A stretch of DNA of 64,000 nucleotides from Pseudonocardiaceae bacterium (GCA_009379815.1 WHSY01000007.1:27148-91147), one strand, 5' to 3'. Shown: positions 1 through 8,858, counted from the stretch's first letter. A program made the numbers and translations. The notes: generated from the sequence alone by a model not told the origin.

Positions 1-432
1 AACATCAACCTGGTGGGCACGTTCAACGTGATCCGACTCGGCGCGGAACGGATGATGCGGCACGAGCCGGTCGACGGCGAGCGCGGCGTCATCGTCAACA
101 CCGCCTCGGTGGCGGCGTTCGACGGCCAGGTCGGGCAAGCGGCCTACGCCGCGTCCAAGGGCGGCATCGTCGGCATGACACTGCCCATCGCGCGGGACCT
201 GGCCGACCACGCGATCCGGGTGGTCACCATCGCGCCGGGACTGTTCGACACGCCGCTGCTAGCGGGGACCTTGGATGAGGTCAAGGCGTCGCTGGGCAAG
301 CAGGTGCCGCACCCGGCCCGGCTCGGCGACCCCGACGAGTACGGCGCGCTGGCCGAGCACATCGTCGCCAACCCCATGATCAATGGTGAGGTGATCAGGC
401 TGGACGGCGCGATCCGGATGACCCCCCGCTGA
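1..432 (+). CDS. SDR family dehydrogenase, 5'-truncated (3-hydroxyacyl-CoA dehydrogenase type II-like)
   Basis: The reading frame is open from the first base, so the N-terminal Rossmann half (TGxxxGxG) lies outside the window. The visible 143 residues begin [12 protein letters not shown], the usual SDR stretch after the NNAG motif. They carry the catalytic Ser in [11 protein letters not shown] and the Tyr/Lys pair in AYAASKGG, followed by [13 protein letters not shown] and the C-terminal [13 protein letters not shown]. This matches the HSD17B10/type II 3-hydroxyacyl-CoA dehydrogenase subgroup, which oxidises 3-hydroxyacyl-CoA with NAD+. The beta-oxidation-type neighbours agree with that role. 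The exact substrate is unknown. It converges on the TetR gene that ends at 445. Confidence 0.85.
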   Translation, partial: NINLVGTFNVIRLGAERMMRHEPVDGERGVIVNTASVAAFDGQVGQAAYAASKGGIVGMTLPIARDLADHAIRVVTIAPGLFDTPLLAGTLDEVKASLGKQVPHPARLGDPDEYGALAEHIVANPMINGEVIRLDGAIRMTPR

Positions 433-444
433 CCCGAGCACTCG

Positions 445-1071
445 CTACTCGTCGAACAGCAGCCGGCGGGCGGTGGCCTTCCAGATCTCCAGGTGCGGGT
501 CGGTCGCCGCGGGCCGGTCCTCGAACGCGTAGGCCAGCGCGGTGCCGCGCATGCTGGTGAACAGCAGCTCACGCAGCTGCGGGTACCGAGGATGGGCGCA
601 GACCTCCGGTCCCCAGATGCGGTCGGAGACCGAGCGGATCGCGGTGCGCAGCCGGCGCTCCTCGGGCCGCAGGGCGGCGCGCAGCGCCGGGTTGCTCCGC
701 GACGCCGTCCACAGTTCCATCGCCGCCCAGAAGTGGGGCTCCTGGAAGGTCGACCAGAGCAGCTCGATGCAGCGGTCCACCCGCTGCCGGGTGTCGGGCT
801 CGCCTCCCAGCAACCTCGCCGCGCGCTCCTCGGTCTGCTGCAGCCGGGTTGTGGCCAGGTGCTGTGCCGCCGCGACCAGCAAGCCGTCACGGGACGGGAA
901 GTGGTGCAGCAGGCGACCGCGCGATACGCCCGCCTTGGCCTGGATCACCAGTGTCGACGCGCCCGCGTACCCGTGTTCGACCAGGCACGCGACGGCCGCA
1001 TCGAGGATCAGCGCACGGCTGTCGGCGGTGCGCTCCTGGCGGCTGCGGGGCGCCGTCTCGGGCTGGACCAC
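445..1071 (-). CDS. TetR/AcrR family transcriptional regulator
   Basis: The 208-residue protein starts at a GTG (1071), chosen because it gives the usual TetR length; the frame stays open upstream, but that extension looks non-coding. The N-terminal helix-turn-helix runs SRALILDAAVACLVEHGYAG, then STLVIQAKAGVSRGRLLHHFPSRDGLL. This is the TetR DNA-binding pattern with the usual (H/Y)HF recognition tail. The remainder is a helical ligand-binding domain I cannot assign to an effector. It is divergent from the alpha/beta-hydrolase operon starting at 1340, so it probably controls that operon and itself from the intervening 268 bp. Acyl-CoA thioesters or pathway intermediates are plausible ligands by context only. 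Confidence 0.88.
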   Translation of the reverse strand: MVQPETAPRSRQERTADSRALILDAAVACLVEHGYAGASTLVIQAKAGVSRGRLLHHFPSRDGLLVAAAQHLATTRLQQTEERAARLLGGEPDTRQRVDRCIELLWSTFQEPHFWAAMELWTASRSNPALRAALRPEERRLRTAIRSVSDRIWGPEVCAHPRYPQLRELLFTSMRGTALAYAFEDRPAATDPHLEIWKATARRLLFDE

Positions 1072-1339
1072 CGGCCAAGCGTACCGGTCGACGCTCCCCG
1101 TCGAGGTCACCGAGCGGTCAGCATCGACTGCACTGGGACGGCCCTGCCCGGCTGCCGGGTGGGGCGCTGCACATGTCACAGCCGCAGGGGTGGACACCTG
1201 AACCTTGTCGCGCCGTCGCGGCGAGCACAACACTGGCCGCAGGGCCGGCCGCAGCGTCGCGGAGCAACGGGCGGATGCGGCCGATCGGTGGTCTCGCGCC
1301 GACCCCCCACGATTCCCGTCGCACGCTAGGAGAGAGCTG
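1072..1339. promoter_or_regulatory. Divergent regulatory region between TetR gene and hydrolase operon
   Basis: This 268-bp stretch lies between divergent starts and has no convincing coding content of its own. It holds a short perfect-arm palindrome ACCGAGCGGT at 1109-1118, 38 bp upstream of the TetR start, which is a candidate operator of the ACCG-NN-CGGT type. I could not pick a convincing -35/-10 pair. The ribosome binding site AGGAGAG for the hydrolase lies just before 1340. Confidence 0.4.
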
Positions 1340-2113
1340 ATGCCCACGCTGGCGATCCCGAACATCGGGGCCTTCGAGATCGAGCTGTGGACCCAGGGCA
1401 GCGGGGCGCCCCTGCTGTTCCTGCACGGCTACGAGCGCCACCCCGGGGGCGCGGGTTTCCTGCAACGCCTGGCGGACAACCGCCGGGTGCTGGCGCCGGA
1501 GCATCCCGGCTACGGCTCGAGCACCGGGTTCGAGCAGTTCCACGACGTGCTCGACGTGGCGCTGTACTATCGCGAGCTCATCGAGTCTTGGGACATCGGC
1601 GAGATCGACGTCCTGGGCCACTGCCTCGGCGGCATGTTCGCCGCCGAGCTGGCCGCGATCTCCCCCCAGCTGGTGCGCCGGCTCGTGCTGGTCAACGCCT
1701 ACGGCCTGTGGCTCGACGAGCAGCCGACCCTCGACCCGTTCGGCCGTGCCGACGATGTGAAGGCGGCCAAGTGGCACGCCGGTCCGCCCGAGACCGAACC
1801 GACGAACTTCGTGCCGGACCCGGCCGACCCGCAGGCCGCGATCCTGTTCCAGGCCCGCAATCTGGGGTCGGCCACGAAGTTCATGTGGCCCATCGCCGAC
1901 CGCGGGCTGCGCCGCCGGCTGCCGCTCGTCGACGCCCCGACCCTGGTGGTGCACGGCACCTCCGACGGCCTGCTGCCGGAGTCCTACGCCCAGGAGTTCG
2001 TGCGGCTGATCCCCGACGCCGAACTCGGGCTCATCGAGCGGGCCGGGCACTACCCGATGGTCGAGCAGGAGGACGAGTTCGTCTCGGTCGTGGAGAAGTT
2101 CCTGGCCGCCTGA
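1340..2113 (+). CDS. Alpha/beta-hydrolase with a cysteine nucleophile
   Basis: The 257-residue protein starts at ATG 1340, preceded by AGGAGAG. The fold signature is clear: the oxyanion-side LLFLHGYE (about 26-33), the nucleophile elbow GHCLGG (93-98), the acid in VVHGTSDGLLP (Asp209), and the base in ERAGHYPM (His237). The nucleophile is Cys95 instead of the usual Ser, so the predicted triad is Cys95-Asp209-His237. Enzymes of this superfamily open lactones, hydrolyse C-C bonds of ring-fission products, or cleave esters. A Cys nucleophile is known in dienelactone hydrolase, but this protein has the longer meta-cleavage-hydrolase-like layout. It is the first gene of a likely operon with an SDR, a flavin monooxygenase, a CoA ligase and a thiolase. 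A lactone or enol-lactone substrate is inferred, not shown. Confidence 0.85.
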   Translation: MPTLAIPNIGAFEIELWTQGSGAPLLFLHGYERHPGGAGFLQRLADNRRVLAPEHPGYGSSTGFEQFHDVLDVALYYRELIESWDIGEIDVLGHCLGGMFAAELAAISPQLVRRLVLVNAYGLWLDEQPTLDPFGRADDVKAAKWHAGPPETEPTNFVPDPADPQAAILFQARNLGSATKFMWPIADRGLRRRLPLVDAPTLVVHGTSDGLLPESYAQEFVRLIPDAELGLIERAGHYPMVEQEDEFVSVVEKFLAA

Positions 2114-2158
2114 TTACGCACCGCACGTAGGACACCCGACGCTGAAGGAGCGAGCAGG

Positions 2159-2932
2159 ATGGGCAGGGTCGAAGGCAAGGTCGCACTGGTCACCGGCGGC
2201 GCGGCGGGTATCGGGCGCGAGACCGCGCACACACTGGCTCGCGAGGGCGCGCAGGTCGTCGTGGCGGACCTGCACCTCGACGGGGCCAAGGAGACGGCCG
2301 AGGGCATCGGTGATGCGGCGTCGGCCGTCTTCTTCGACGCCACCCGCCAGGAGACGATCGAAGACCTCGTCAGGTTCGTGATCGACCGGCACGGTCGGGT
2401 CGACATCATCCACAACAACGCCGCGCTGGTCGGTCCGGACGCCTGGACGCTCGACGGCTCGGTCATGGACACGACGATCGAGATGTGGGACCGGGCCTTC
2501 GCGACCAACGTCCGCAGCATCTTCCTGATGTGCAAGTCGGCCCTGCCGCACATGGTCGCCGGCGGCGGCGGATCGATCATCAACATGGCCTCGATCGGCG
2601 GGCTTCGCGGCGGCTCCGCGCTGACCGCCTACGGCACGACCAAGGCCGCGGTCGTCGGCCTCACCCGCTACGTCGCCGCGCAGCACGGCAAGCAGTGGGT
2701 GCGGTGCAATGCGGTCGCGCCGGGGGTGATCCGAACTCAGCAGCTGCTCGACGCCGTGCCCGACCTGCCGACCGCAACGCTGCCCGGCGTGGCAACGCCG
2801 CGGGTCGGGCTGCCCAGCGACATCGCCCACATGGTGCTCTACCTCGCCTCGGACGAATCGGCCTTCGTGACCGGCGAGACGTTCCGCGTCGACGGCGGTG
2901 GGATGACCGCGGGAACCGGCCGTGCCCGCTGA
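2159..2932 (+). CDS. SDR family NAD(P)-dependent oxidoreductase
   Basis: The 257-residue classical short-chain dehydrogenase has ATG 2159 with AAGGAG about ten bases upstream. The cofactor motif is TGGAAGIG (13-20), followed by VVVADLH, whose acidic Asp at the end of beta2 favours NAD+. The structural NNAA motif is present. The active site is the Ser in NMASIGG and the Tyr/Lys in AYGTTKAA. The C-terminus has FVTGETFRVDGGG, the usual SDR end. It probably oxidises an alcohol to a ketone, ahead of the flavin monooxygenase encoded next. The 45-bp gap from the hydrolase and 51-bp gap to the monooxygenase suggest one transcript. Confidence 0.9.
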   Translation: MGRVEGKVALVTGGAAGIGRETAHTLAREGAQVVVADLHLDGAKETAEGIGDAASAVFFDATRQETIEDLVRFVIDRHGRVDIIHNNAALVGPDAWTLDGSVMDTTIEMWDRAFATNVRSIFLMCKSALPHMVAGGGGSIINMASIGGLRGGSALTAYGTTKAAVVGLTRYVAAQHGKQWVRCNAVAPGVIRTQQLLDAVPDLPTATLPGVATPRVGLPSDIAHMVLYLASDESAFVTGETFRVDGGGMTAGTGRAR

Positions 2933-2983
2933 TCCCGGCGCCCGCTGACACCTGTTCGCGCCCTGAAGGAGAGGAGCACTGCG

Positions 2984-4234
2984 GTGAGGTTCCACTGGTT
3001 CGCCCAGCAGTACTACACGAAGTTGCCGTCGGACTACGGGGATACGGTGCGCAGCGGGTCGGTCACACCGCCGGTCTCGGTCGCCGATCCGGCGCAGGTC
3101 GGTGCCGACTATCACACCTACATCCGGCTCATGCAGCAGGCCGACGGGCTCGGCTGGGACTCGTTGCTGCTCAACGAGCACCATCAGATGTCGCTGGCCA
3201 TGACGCCGTCACCGAACCTCATCGCCGCCATCCTCGCGGCGACCACGGAGAACGCCGCGATCGCGTTGTGCGGCAACTCGCTGGCGCTGTACAACCCGCC
3301 GGTCCGCGTCGCCGAGGAGATCGCGATGCTGGACTGCCTGTCCGGCGGCCGAGTGATCTCGGGCATCGTGTTCGGCACCCCGATGGACACCGCCTTCTCC
3401 TACGGGGTACCGCCGATCGAGCTGCGCGAGCGCTTCCACGAGGCCCGTGAGCTGATCCTGCGGTCCTGGAAGGCGACCGAGCCGTTCGCCTTCAACGGCA
3501 AGTACACCAAGCTGCGCTATGTCAACCCCTGGCCCCGGCCCGTCCAGCAGGAGATTCCGATGTGGATCCCGGGCACCGGCAGCGTCGAGACCTGGGACGT
3601 GGTCAACGAGTTCGACTACTGCTACGGCTACCTCTCGTTCTCCGGCAAGCAGAGCGCCGAGCCGATCGTCAAGGGCTTCTGGGACTACACCGCGGGTCAG
3701 GGCGCGAACATGAACCCGAACCGGATGGCCTTCACCCAGGTCATCTGCTGCGCCGACACCGACGAGGAAGCCGAACGCGAGTACGCCGACGCGGTCAAGT
3801 ACTTCTACCGGCAGAACCCGACCGCGATCGAGTTCGCCACCCCGCCCGGTTACGTCTCGCAGCAGTCGATCCGCGCCAACCTGGAGCGCGGCAAGACCAT
3901 CTCCGCGGCGGAGCGGGAGCAGGCGACCCGCGGCGAGCTCGACTTCTGGGAGTACGACAGGCTCGGCTACATCATCGCGGGCACGCCCGAGCGGGTCGAG
4001 CAGCGCGTCCGCGAGCTCGTCACCGAGTTGCGCATCGGGCAGCTCATCACCTGCATGCACGTCGGCAATCTGCCCGAGGAGGTCGCCGCGAAGAACAACC
4101 ACCTGTTCGCCACCCAGGTCATCCCGAAGCTGCGTGACATCTGGTCCGACCAGGAGGACCGCTGGACCCCGAAAGTCAGCCAGGAACGGATCGCGGCGAA
4201 GTTCGGAGCCGACGCAGCGGCGCTGTCCGCCTGA
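2984..4234 (+). CDS. Luciferase-like flavin-dependent monooxygenase
   Basis: The 416-residue protein starts at GTG 2984, preceded by GAAGGAGAGGAG. It is a bacterial-luciferase-family TIM barrel. The N-terminal MRFHWFAQQYY strand, the loop SLLLNEHHQM (the EHH motif common in this family), ALCGNSLALYNPPVRVAEEIAMLD, and the C-terminal GTPERVEQRVREL are all typical. Members use FMNH2 or F420H2 and oxidise aldehydes, ketones (type II Baeyer-Villiger enzymes) or alkanes. With an SDR upstream and a hydrolase and CoA ligase nearby, a ketone-to-ester or lactone oxidation is a reasonable hypothesis. The reductase partner is not in the window. Confidence 0.85.
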   Translation: MRFHWFAQQYYTKLPSDYGDTVRSGSVTPPVSVADPAQVGADYHTYIRLMQQADGLGWDSLLLNEHHQMSLAMTPSPNLIAAILAATTENAAIALCGNSLALYNPPVRVAEEIAMLDCLSGGRVISGIVFGTPMDTAFSYGVPPIELRERFHEARELILRSWKATEPFAFNGKYTKLRYVNPWPRPVQQEIPMWIPGTGSVETWDVVNEFDYCYGYLSFSGKQSAEPIVKGFWDYTAGQGANMNPNRMAFTQVICCADTDEEAEREYADAVKYFYRQNPTAIEFATPPGYVSQQSIRANLERGKTISAAEREQATRGELDFWEYDRLGYIIAGTPERVEQRVRELVTELRIGQLITCMHVGNLPEEVAAKNNHLFATQVIPKLRDIWSDQEDRWTPKVSQERIAAKFGADAAALSA

Positions 4235-4360
4235 TCCACCGGCGGCTGCGGCGAGAGTCACAGGCCCCGCCCTCAAGAGAAACAGTCGGCATTGACCGTC
4301 ACGATGGCGGGTGTCAGGCTCGAGGGTGATTGCCGGGGTCCAGATCCGAGGAGGAGGCGC

Positions 4361-5914
4361 ATGTACCCGGGCGCGCACGCCGCCGCCGCCCCGCATCATC
4401 CTGCCGTGATCATGGCGGGGTCCGGCCAGCGGCGCAGCTACGGCGAGCTCGAGGAGCGGTCCGTCCGGCTGGCGGACGCGCTGCGGGCTGCCGGCCTGCG
4501 CCGGGGCGACACCGTGGCGTTGCTCACCGACAACTCGGTCCACAGCTACGAGGTGTACTGGGCGGCCGTGCGGTCCGGCATGTACCTGACGGCGGTCAAC
4601 AGCCACCTCACCGCCCCGGAGGTCGCCTACATCGTCGACGACTCCGGTGCGACGGCCCTCGTCGTGTCGGCGGCACTGGCGGGGCTGGCGCGGGAGGTTG
4701 CCGGGTCCGTCCCCGGAGTACGGACGCGGCTGGCATACGGCGGCGCCGTCGACGGTTACGGCGACTACGAGGCGGCGCTGGCCGCCGCGTCACCACGACC
4801 CCCGGCCGACCAGCCCCGCGGCTCGGATCTGCTGTACTCCTCGGGCACGACCGGGCGTCCCAAGGGGATCCGCAGGCCACTGCCGCAGTGCCAGGTGCAC
4901 GAGTCCGGTGACAACCTCATCGACCTGGTCCAGGGCCTGTACGGGTTCGGTACCGCCGCCGTCTACCTCTCGCCTGCGCCGGTCTATCACTCCGCGCCGC
5001 TGCGGTTCGGCGCGGCGGTGCACGCCCTCGGTGGGACCGTCGTGATGATGGAACGCTTCGATCCGGAAGACGCGCTGGCGGCCATCGAGCACTACCGGGT
5101 CACGCACAGCCAGTGGGTGCCGACCATGTTCGTCCGGATGCTCAAGCTGCCCGAGCCGGTCCGGTCGCGCCACGACCTGTCCAGCCACCGGGTGGCCGTG
5201 CACGCCGCCGCGCCCTGCCCGGTCGATGTCAAGCACGCGATGATCGAGTGGTGGGGTCCGGTGCTCTACGAGTACTACTCGTCCACCGAGAGCAACGGCA
5301 TGACGTTGATCGACTCGACGCAGTGGCTGGCCAAGCCGGGATCGGTCGGCCTGCCCGTGGTCGGCGTGCTCCGGATCTGCGGCGAGGACGGCGAGGAGCT
5401 GGGCGCGGGGCAGATCGGCACCGTCTACTTCGAGCGCGACGAGCTGCCGTTCGAGTACCTGGGAGATCCGGACAAGACCCGGTCGGCGCAGCACCCCGAC
5501 CACCCGACCTGGACCACGACGGGCGACATCGGCTACGTCGATGACGACGGCTACCTGTTCCTCACCGACCGCAAGGCATTCATGATCATATCCGGCGGGG
5601 TGAACATCTACCCGCAGGAGGTCGAGGATGTGCTCGTCGGACACTCGGCCATCACCGACGTCGCCGTCATCGGCGTACCGGACGCGGAGATGGGCGAGGC
5701 GGTCAAGGCGGTGGTGCAGCCCGCGCCCGGCATCCAGCCGGGAGCCGATCTGGAGCGCGAGCTGCTCGACTACGTGCGGCAGCGGCTGGCGCACTACAAG
5801 GCGCCCCGCAGCGTGGACTTCGTCGAGACGCTGCCCCGCACCCCGACCGGCAAGCTGGTCAAGGGCGCACTCAAGGCCGGGTATGCGGGAGACCGTGCCC
5901 TGCGGCCCGGCTGA
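4361..5914 (+). CDS. Acyl-CoA synthetase (AMP-dependent, FadD-like)
   Basis: The 517-residue start is the ATG at 4361, behind a strong GAGGAGGAGG; the frame is open further upstream but lacks a ribosome site there. The ANL-family motifs are present: the P-loop YSSGTTGRPKG, the A5 region YEYYSSTES, the hinge TTGDIGYVDDDGYLFLTDRK, the A8 SGGVNIYPQEVE, and the catalytic Lys in PRTPTGKLVKG. It activates a carboxylic acid to its CoA thioester via an acyl-adenylate. The YYSSTES/RRPLP features place it with actinobacterial FadD4-like proteins; the substrate is unknown. It lies 126 bp after the monooxygenase and 78 bp before the thiolase. Confidence 0.9.
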   Translation: MYPGAHAAAAPHHPAVIMAGSGQRRSYGELEERSVRLADALRAAGLRRGDTVALLTDNSVHSYEVYWAAVRSGMYLTAVNSHLTAPEVAYIVDDSGATALVVSAALAGLAREVAGSVPGVRTRLAYGGAVDGYGDYEAALAAASPRPPADQPRGSDLLYSSGTTGRPKGIRRPLPQCQVHESGDNLIDLVQGLYGFGTAAVYLSPAPVYHSAPLRFGAAVHALGGTVVMMERFDPEDALAAIEHYRVTHSQWVPTMFVRMLKLPEPVRSRHDLSSHRVAVHAAAPCPVDVKHAMIEWWGPVLYEYYSSTESNGMTLIDSTQWLAKPGSVGLPVVGVLRICGEDGEELGAGQIGTVYFERDELPFEYLGDPDKTRSAQHPDHPTWTTTGDIGYVDDDGYLFLTDRKAFMIISGGVNIYPQEVEDVLVGHSAITDVAVIGVPDAEMGEAVKAVVQPAPGIQPGADLERELLDYVRQRLAHYKAPRSVDFVETLPRTPTGKLVKGALKAGYAGDRALRPG

Positions 5915-5992
5915 GCGGGACCAGAGGAGTCGGGAACGAGACCGGCGACCGGCCGGCTGATCGTCCGGCTACGAACCAGTGGAGGAGGAACC

Positions 5993-7138
5993 GTGCGCGA
6001 TGCGGTGATCGTGGAGGCTGTCCGTAGCCCGGTCGGCAAGCGCAACGGCGCGCTGTCGGGCATCCACCCTGCCGAGCTGTCGGCCCAGGTGCTCAACGCG
6101 GTCGTGGAGCGGGCCGGCGCCGAGCCGGCGGCGGTCGAGGACGTGGTCTGGGGCTGCGTCAGCCAGGTCGGCGAGCAGACGATGGACATCGGGCGTACCG
6201 CCGTGCTGGCCGCGGGCTGGCCGGAGAGCGTGACCGGGGTGACCGTCGACCGGCAGTGCGGGTCGTCGCAGCAGGCGGTGCACTTCGCCGCCGCGGGTCT
6301 GGTCGCGGGCCACTACGACGTGGTGGTGGCCGGCGGTGTCGAGTCGATGACCCGGGTCCCGATGGGCAGCTCGTCGCAGGGCGCCGACCCGTTCGGCGAG
6401 CAGATGCTGGCCCGCTACGACGGCACCGTGCCCAACCAGGGCGTCGGCGCGGAGATGATCGCGCAGCGCTGGGGTTTCAGCCGCACCCAGCTCGACGAGT
6501 TCAGCCTCGCCTCGCACGAGAAGGCGGCTGCCGCGCAGGATGCCGGGGCGTTCGACGACCAGATCGCGCCCGTGACGCTGCCCGATGGAACCACGGTCGG
6601 CGCCGACGAGGGCGTGCGCCGTGGCGGAACCGTCGAGAAGCTGGCAGGCCTGGCGCCCGCGTTCCGCGAGGACGGGGTGATCACCGCCGCGAACAGCTCG
6701 CAGATCAGCGACGGGGCGGCCGCGCTGCTCATGATGACCAGCGAGAAGGCCGCACAGCTGGGCCTGCGGCCGGTGGCCCGGGTGCACACCGCGGCGCTGG
6801 CAGGCGACGACCCGATCATCATGCTCACCGCGCCGATCCCCGCCACCCGCAAGGCGCTGACGCGCAGCGGGCTGTCGCTCGACGAGATCGGTGCCTTCGA
6901 GGTCAACGAGGCGTTCGCCCCGGTGCCGCTGGCCTGGCTTGCCGAGATCGGGGCCGATGCCAAGGTGCTCAACCCGCACGGCGGCGCGATCGCGCTGGGT
7001 CACCCGCTGGGCGGCAGCGGGGCGCGGATCATGACCACCCTGGTGCATCACATGCGGGCCGCGGGCGTGCGCTACGGCCTGCAGACGATGTGCGAGGGCG
7101 GTGGACAGGCCAACGCGACGATCATCGAGCTGCTGTGA
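5993..7138 (+). CDS. Thiolase (acetyl-CoA C-acetyltransferase family)
   Basis: The 381-residue protein has GTG 5993 behind GGAGGAGGAA. The acyl-accepting Cys is Cys89 in DRQCGSSQQA; the other catalytic residues are His337 in ALGHPLGGSGAR and Cys367 in CEGGGQAN. NEAFAPVPLAW supplies the active-site Asn. This is a degradative thiolase that splits 3-oxoacyl-CoA. The last Cys motif reads C-E-GGG instead of the commoner C-(I/V)-GGG, a small deviation. Its stop overlaps the GTG start of the following oxidoreductase (GTGA), so the two are translationally coupled. Confidence 0.93.
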   Translation: MRDAVIVEAVRSPVGKRNGALSGIHPAELSAQVLNAVVERAGAEPAAVEDVVWGCVSQVGEQTMDIGRTAVLAAGWPESVTGVTVDRQCGSSQQAVHFAAAGLVAGHYDVVVAGGVESMTRVPMGSSSQGADPFGEQMLARYDGTVPNQGVGAEMIAQRWGFSRTQLDEFSLASHEKAAAAQDAGAFDDQIAPVTLPDGTTVGADEGVRRGGTVEKLAGLAPAFREDGVITAANSSQISDGAAALLMMTSEKAAQLGLRPVARVHTAALAGDDPIIMLTAPIPATRKALTRSGLSLDEIGAFEVNEAFAPVPLAWLAEIGADAKVLNPHGGAIALGHPLGGSGARIMTTLVHHMRAAGVRYGLQTMCEGGGQANATIIELL

Positions 7139-8100
7139 CCCGGCGCTGGGGGCTCACGATCCCGCTGGACGGGATCCCGCTGGCGCAGCAGCGCGACGTC
7201 GTCGCGGCGCTGCCCGACATGGGTTACACCGATGTCTGGTCGTCCGAGGCAGGCGGGGCGGACGCGTTCACCCCGCTGGCGTTGGCCAGCGTCTGGGCAC
7301 CGTCGTTGCGGCTGGGCACCGCGATCGTGCCGGTGTTCACCCGCGGGCCGGCCACCCTGGCGATGTCGGCGGCGTCGCTGGCGTCGGCGGCGCCCGGCCG
7401 GTTCGTGCTGGGCGTCGGCACGTCCTCCGAGCCCATCGTGGCGCGGTGGAACGGCATCCCGTTCGAGGCGCCCTACCAACGGGTCCGCGACACGCTGCGG
7501 TTCCTGGCCGAGGCGATGGGCGGGGGCAAGGTCACCGCGTCCTACGACACCTTCGCGGTGCAGGGTTTCACCCTCGGGCTCGTTCCGGAGGCGCCCCCGC
7601 CGGTGCTGGTCGCGGCGCTGCGGCCGGGCATGCTGCGGCTGGCGGGTCGCGAAGCCGACGGCGCCATCATCAACTGGCTGTCCGCCGACGACGTCGCCAC
7701 GGTGGTTCCGTACGTGCACGCGGGCGGGCCCGGCAAGGAAGTCGTCGCGCGGATCTTCGTACTTCCCGGCGTGGACGCCGAGACCGCGCGCGGCATCGGT
7801 CGCCGGGCGATCGCCGCCTACCTGAACGTCCCGGTGTACCGGGCGTTTCACGAGTGGCTCGGCCGCACCGAGGAGCTTGGTCCGATGTGGAAGGCGTGGG
7901 AGGCCGGTGACCGCAAGGGTGCACTGGCCGCCATCCCGGACGCGGTGGTCGATGCGCTGGTGCTGCACGGCCCACCGGAGTACTGCCGCGAGCAGGTCGA
8001 GCGCTACGTCGATGCCGGGGTGACCACGCCGGTCCTCGCCCTGATGGGAACCGGCGGGGCGGATCCTGGGCCGCTGCTGCGGTCGCTGGCGCCCGCCTGA
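7135..8100 (+). CDS. LLM-class (probably F420-dependent) oxidoreductase
   Basis: The 321-residue protein begins at the GTG overlapping the thiolase stop. It has the luciferase-like layout: WGLTIPLDGIPL, GYTDVWSSEAGGADAFTPLA, LRLGTAIVPVFTRGPATLAM, ASAAPGRFVLGVGTSSEPIV, and HGPPEYCREQVERYVDAGV. The TRGP and GRFVLGVGTSS segments are typical of F420-dependent members from actinobacteria. It could reduce or oxidise an intermediate such as an enoyl-CoA, alcohol or ketone; family membership alone does not decide. It is the second LLM protein of this operon and shares only the fold with the 2984 protein. Confidence 0.85.
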   Translation: MTRRWGLTIPLDGIPLAQQRDVVAALPDMGYTDVWSSEAGGADAFTPLALASVWAPSLRLGTAIVPVFTRGPATLAMSAASLASAAPGRFVLGVGTSSEPIVARWNGIPFEAPYQRVRDTLRFLAEAMGGGKVTASYDTFAVQGFTLGLVPEAPPPVLVAALRPGMLRLAGREADGAIINWLSADDVATVVPYVHAGGPGKEVVARIFVLPGVDAETARGIGRRAIAAYLNVPVYRAFHEWLGRTEELGPMWKAWEAGDRKGALAAIPDAVVDALVLHGPPEYCREQVERYVDAGVTTPVLALMGTGGADPGPLLRSLAPA

Positions 8101-8216
8101 CTCGGGTCGGTTGCGCGGTGGGGGGCACCGTGACGGCGTCCGGTGCAGTCAGGGTGCCGTTGGCGGCGCGGGTGACGGTGCCCGGTTGTCGTGGAGGGCG
8201 GTGGTGTGGTGGTGGG

Positions 8217-8858
8217 TCAGCCTTGGTGGTCGACGATGCGCAGTGCGATGGTGACGTAGCGGTCGGCGAGTTCGACGGGGCCGACGTCGCCGGTGGGGTC
8301 GTACCATTGTGCGATCGCGTTGCAGGCGGCTTGGATGGCGCGGCGGGCGTCGATGGGGTGCTGGCAGCCGAAGATGCGCTGGGTGACGCCGTCGTCGACG
8401 ATCGTGTCCCATTGTGCGGTGGCGGCGTGGCGGAGGTGGTCGAGTCGTTCGGCGTGGGGGGGTTCGAGGTTGCGGGCCTCGCGGGCGGCGATGTTGCTTT
8501 CGATGCGTCGGCGCACTCGGTAGTCGACGGTGGCGCGCACGATCGCGGTGAGCCGGTCGGTGGGGTCGGGTCCGGCGGCGCGCAGTGCGGCGTCGCAGGT
8601 CTGGAAGTAGTCGTTGATGCTGTCTTCGATCAGGGCGGCGAGCAGGTCTTGTTTGCTGGAGTGCCAGTAGTACAGCGCCGAGAGGCTGAGCCCGGCTCGT
8701 TTGGCGATGTCGCGGATGGAGGCGCCGTGGTAGCCACGCTCGGCGAAGGTCTCGCGGGCGGCCGCGGTGAGGGCCGCGCCGCCCATGCCCCGTGGGATGG
8801 TCGTCACGGGGCGCTCCGCGGAGCCCGCACCCGGCGGTCGATCGGAAGCAGCCGTCAC
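8217..8858 (-). CDS. TetR/AcrR family transcriptional regulator
   Basis: The 213-residue protein has a disordered Pro/Arg-rich N-terminus and then the HTH: TAAARETFAERGYHGASIRDIAKRA (20 or fewer residues shown per segment in the family pattern), GLSLSALYYWHSSKQDLL. The C-terminal domain with IAQWYDPTGDVGPVELADRYV resembles that of TetR proteins controlling acyl-CoA and steroid-type catabolism, and of the 26603 protein in this window (WYHPEGPLTREEIAQRY). It is divergent from the acyl-CoA dehydrogenase operon at 9006. The intergenic region holds a good promoter and a palindrome at 8930-8945, so repression there is likely. The effector is unknown. Confidence 0.88.
   Translation of the reverse strand: MTAASDRPPGAGSAERPVTTIPRGMGGAALTAAARETFAERGYHGASIRDIAKRAGLSLSALYYWHSSKQDLLAALIEDSINDYFQTCDAALRAAGPDPTDRLTAIVRATVDYRVRRRIESNIAAREARNLEPPHAERLDHLRHAATAQWDTIVDDGVTQRIFGCQHPIDARRAIQAACNAIAQWYDPTGDVGPVELADRYVTIALRIVDHQG

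Noticed and set aside
493..1329. Long plus-strand open frames opposite the TetR gene.
   Set aside because: Arg/Pro/Ala-rich translations with no family motifs; GC-rich antisense shadows. The TetR frame carries a clear helix-turn-helix.
6256..7134. A long open frame within the thiolase gene, in frame with the F420-type oxidoreductase.
   Set aside because: It is only an upstream extension of the 7135 gene in a shadow frame. The thiolase motifs are in the other frame, and the GTGA overlap gives a natural start.
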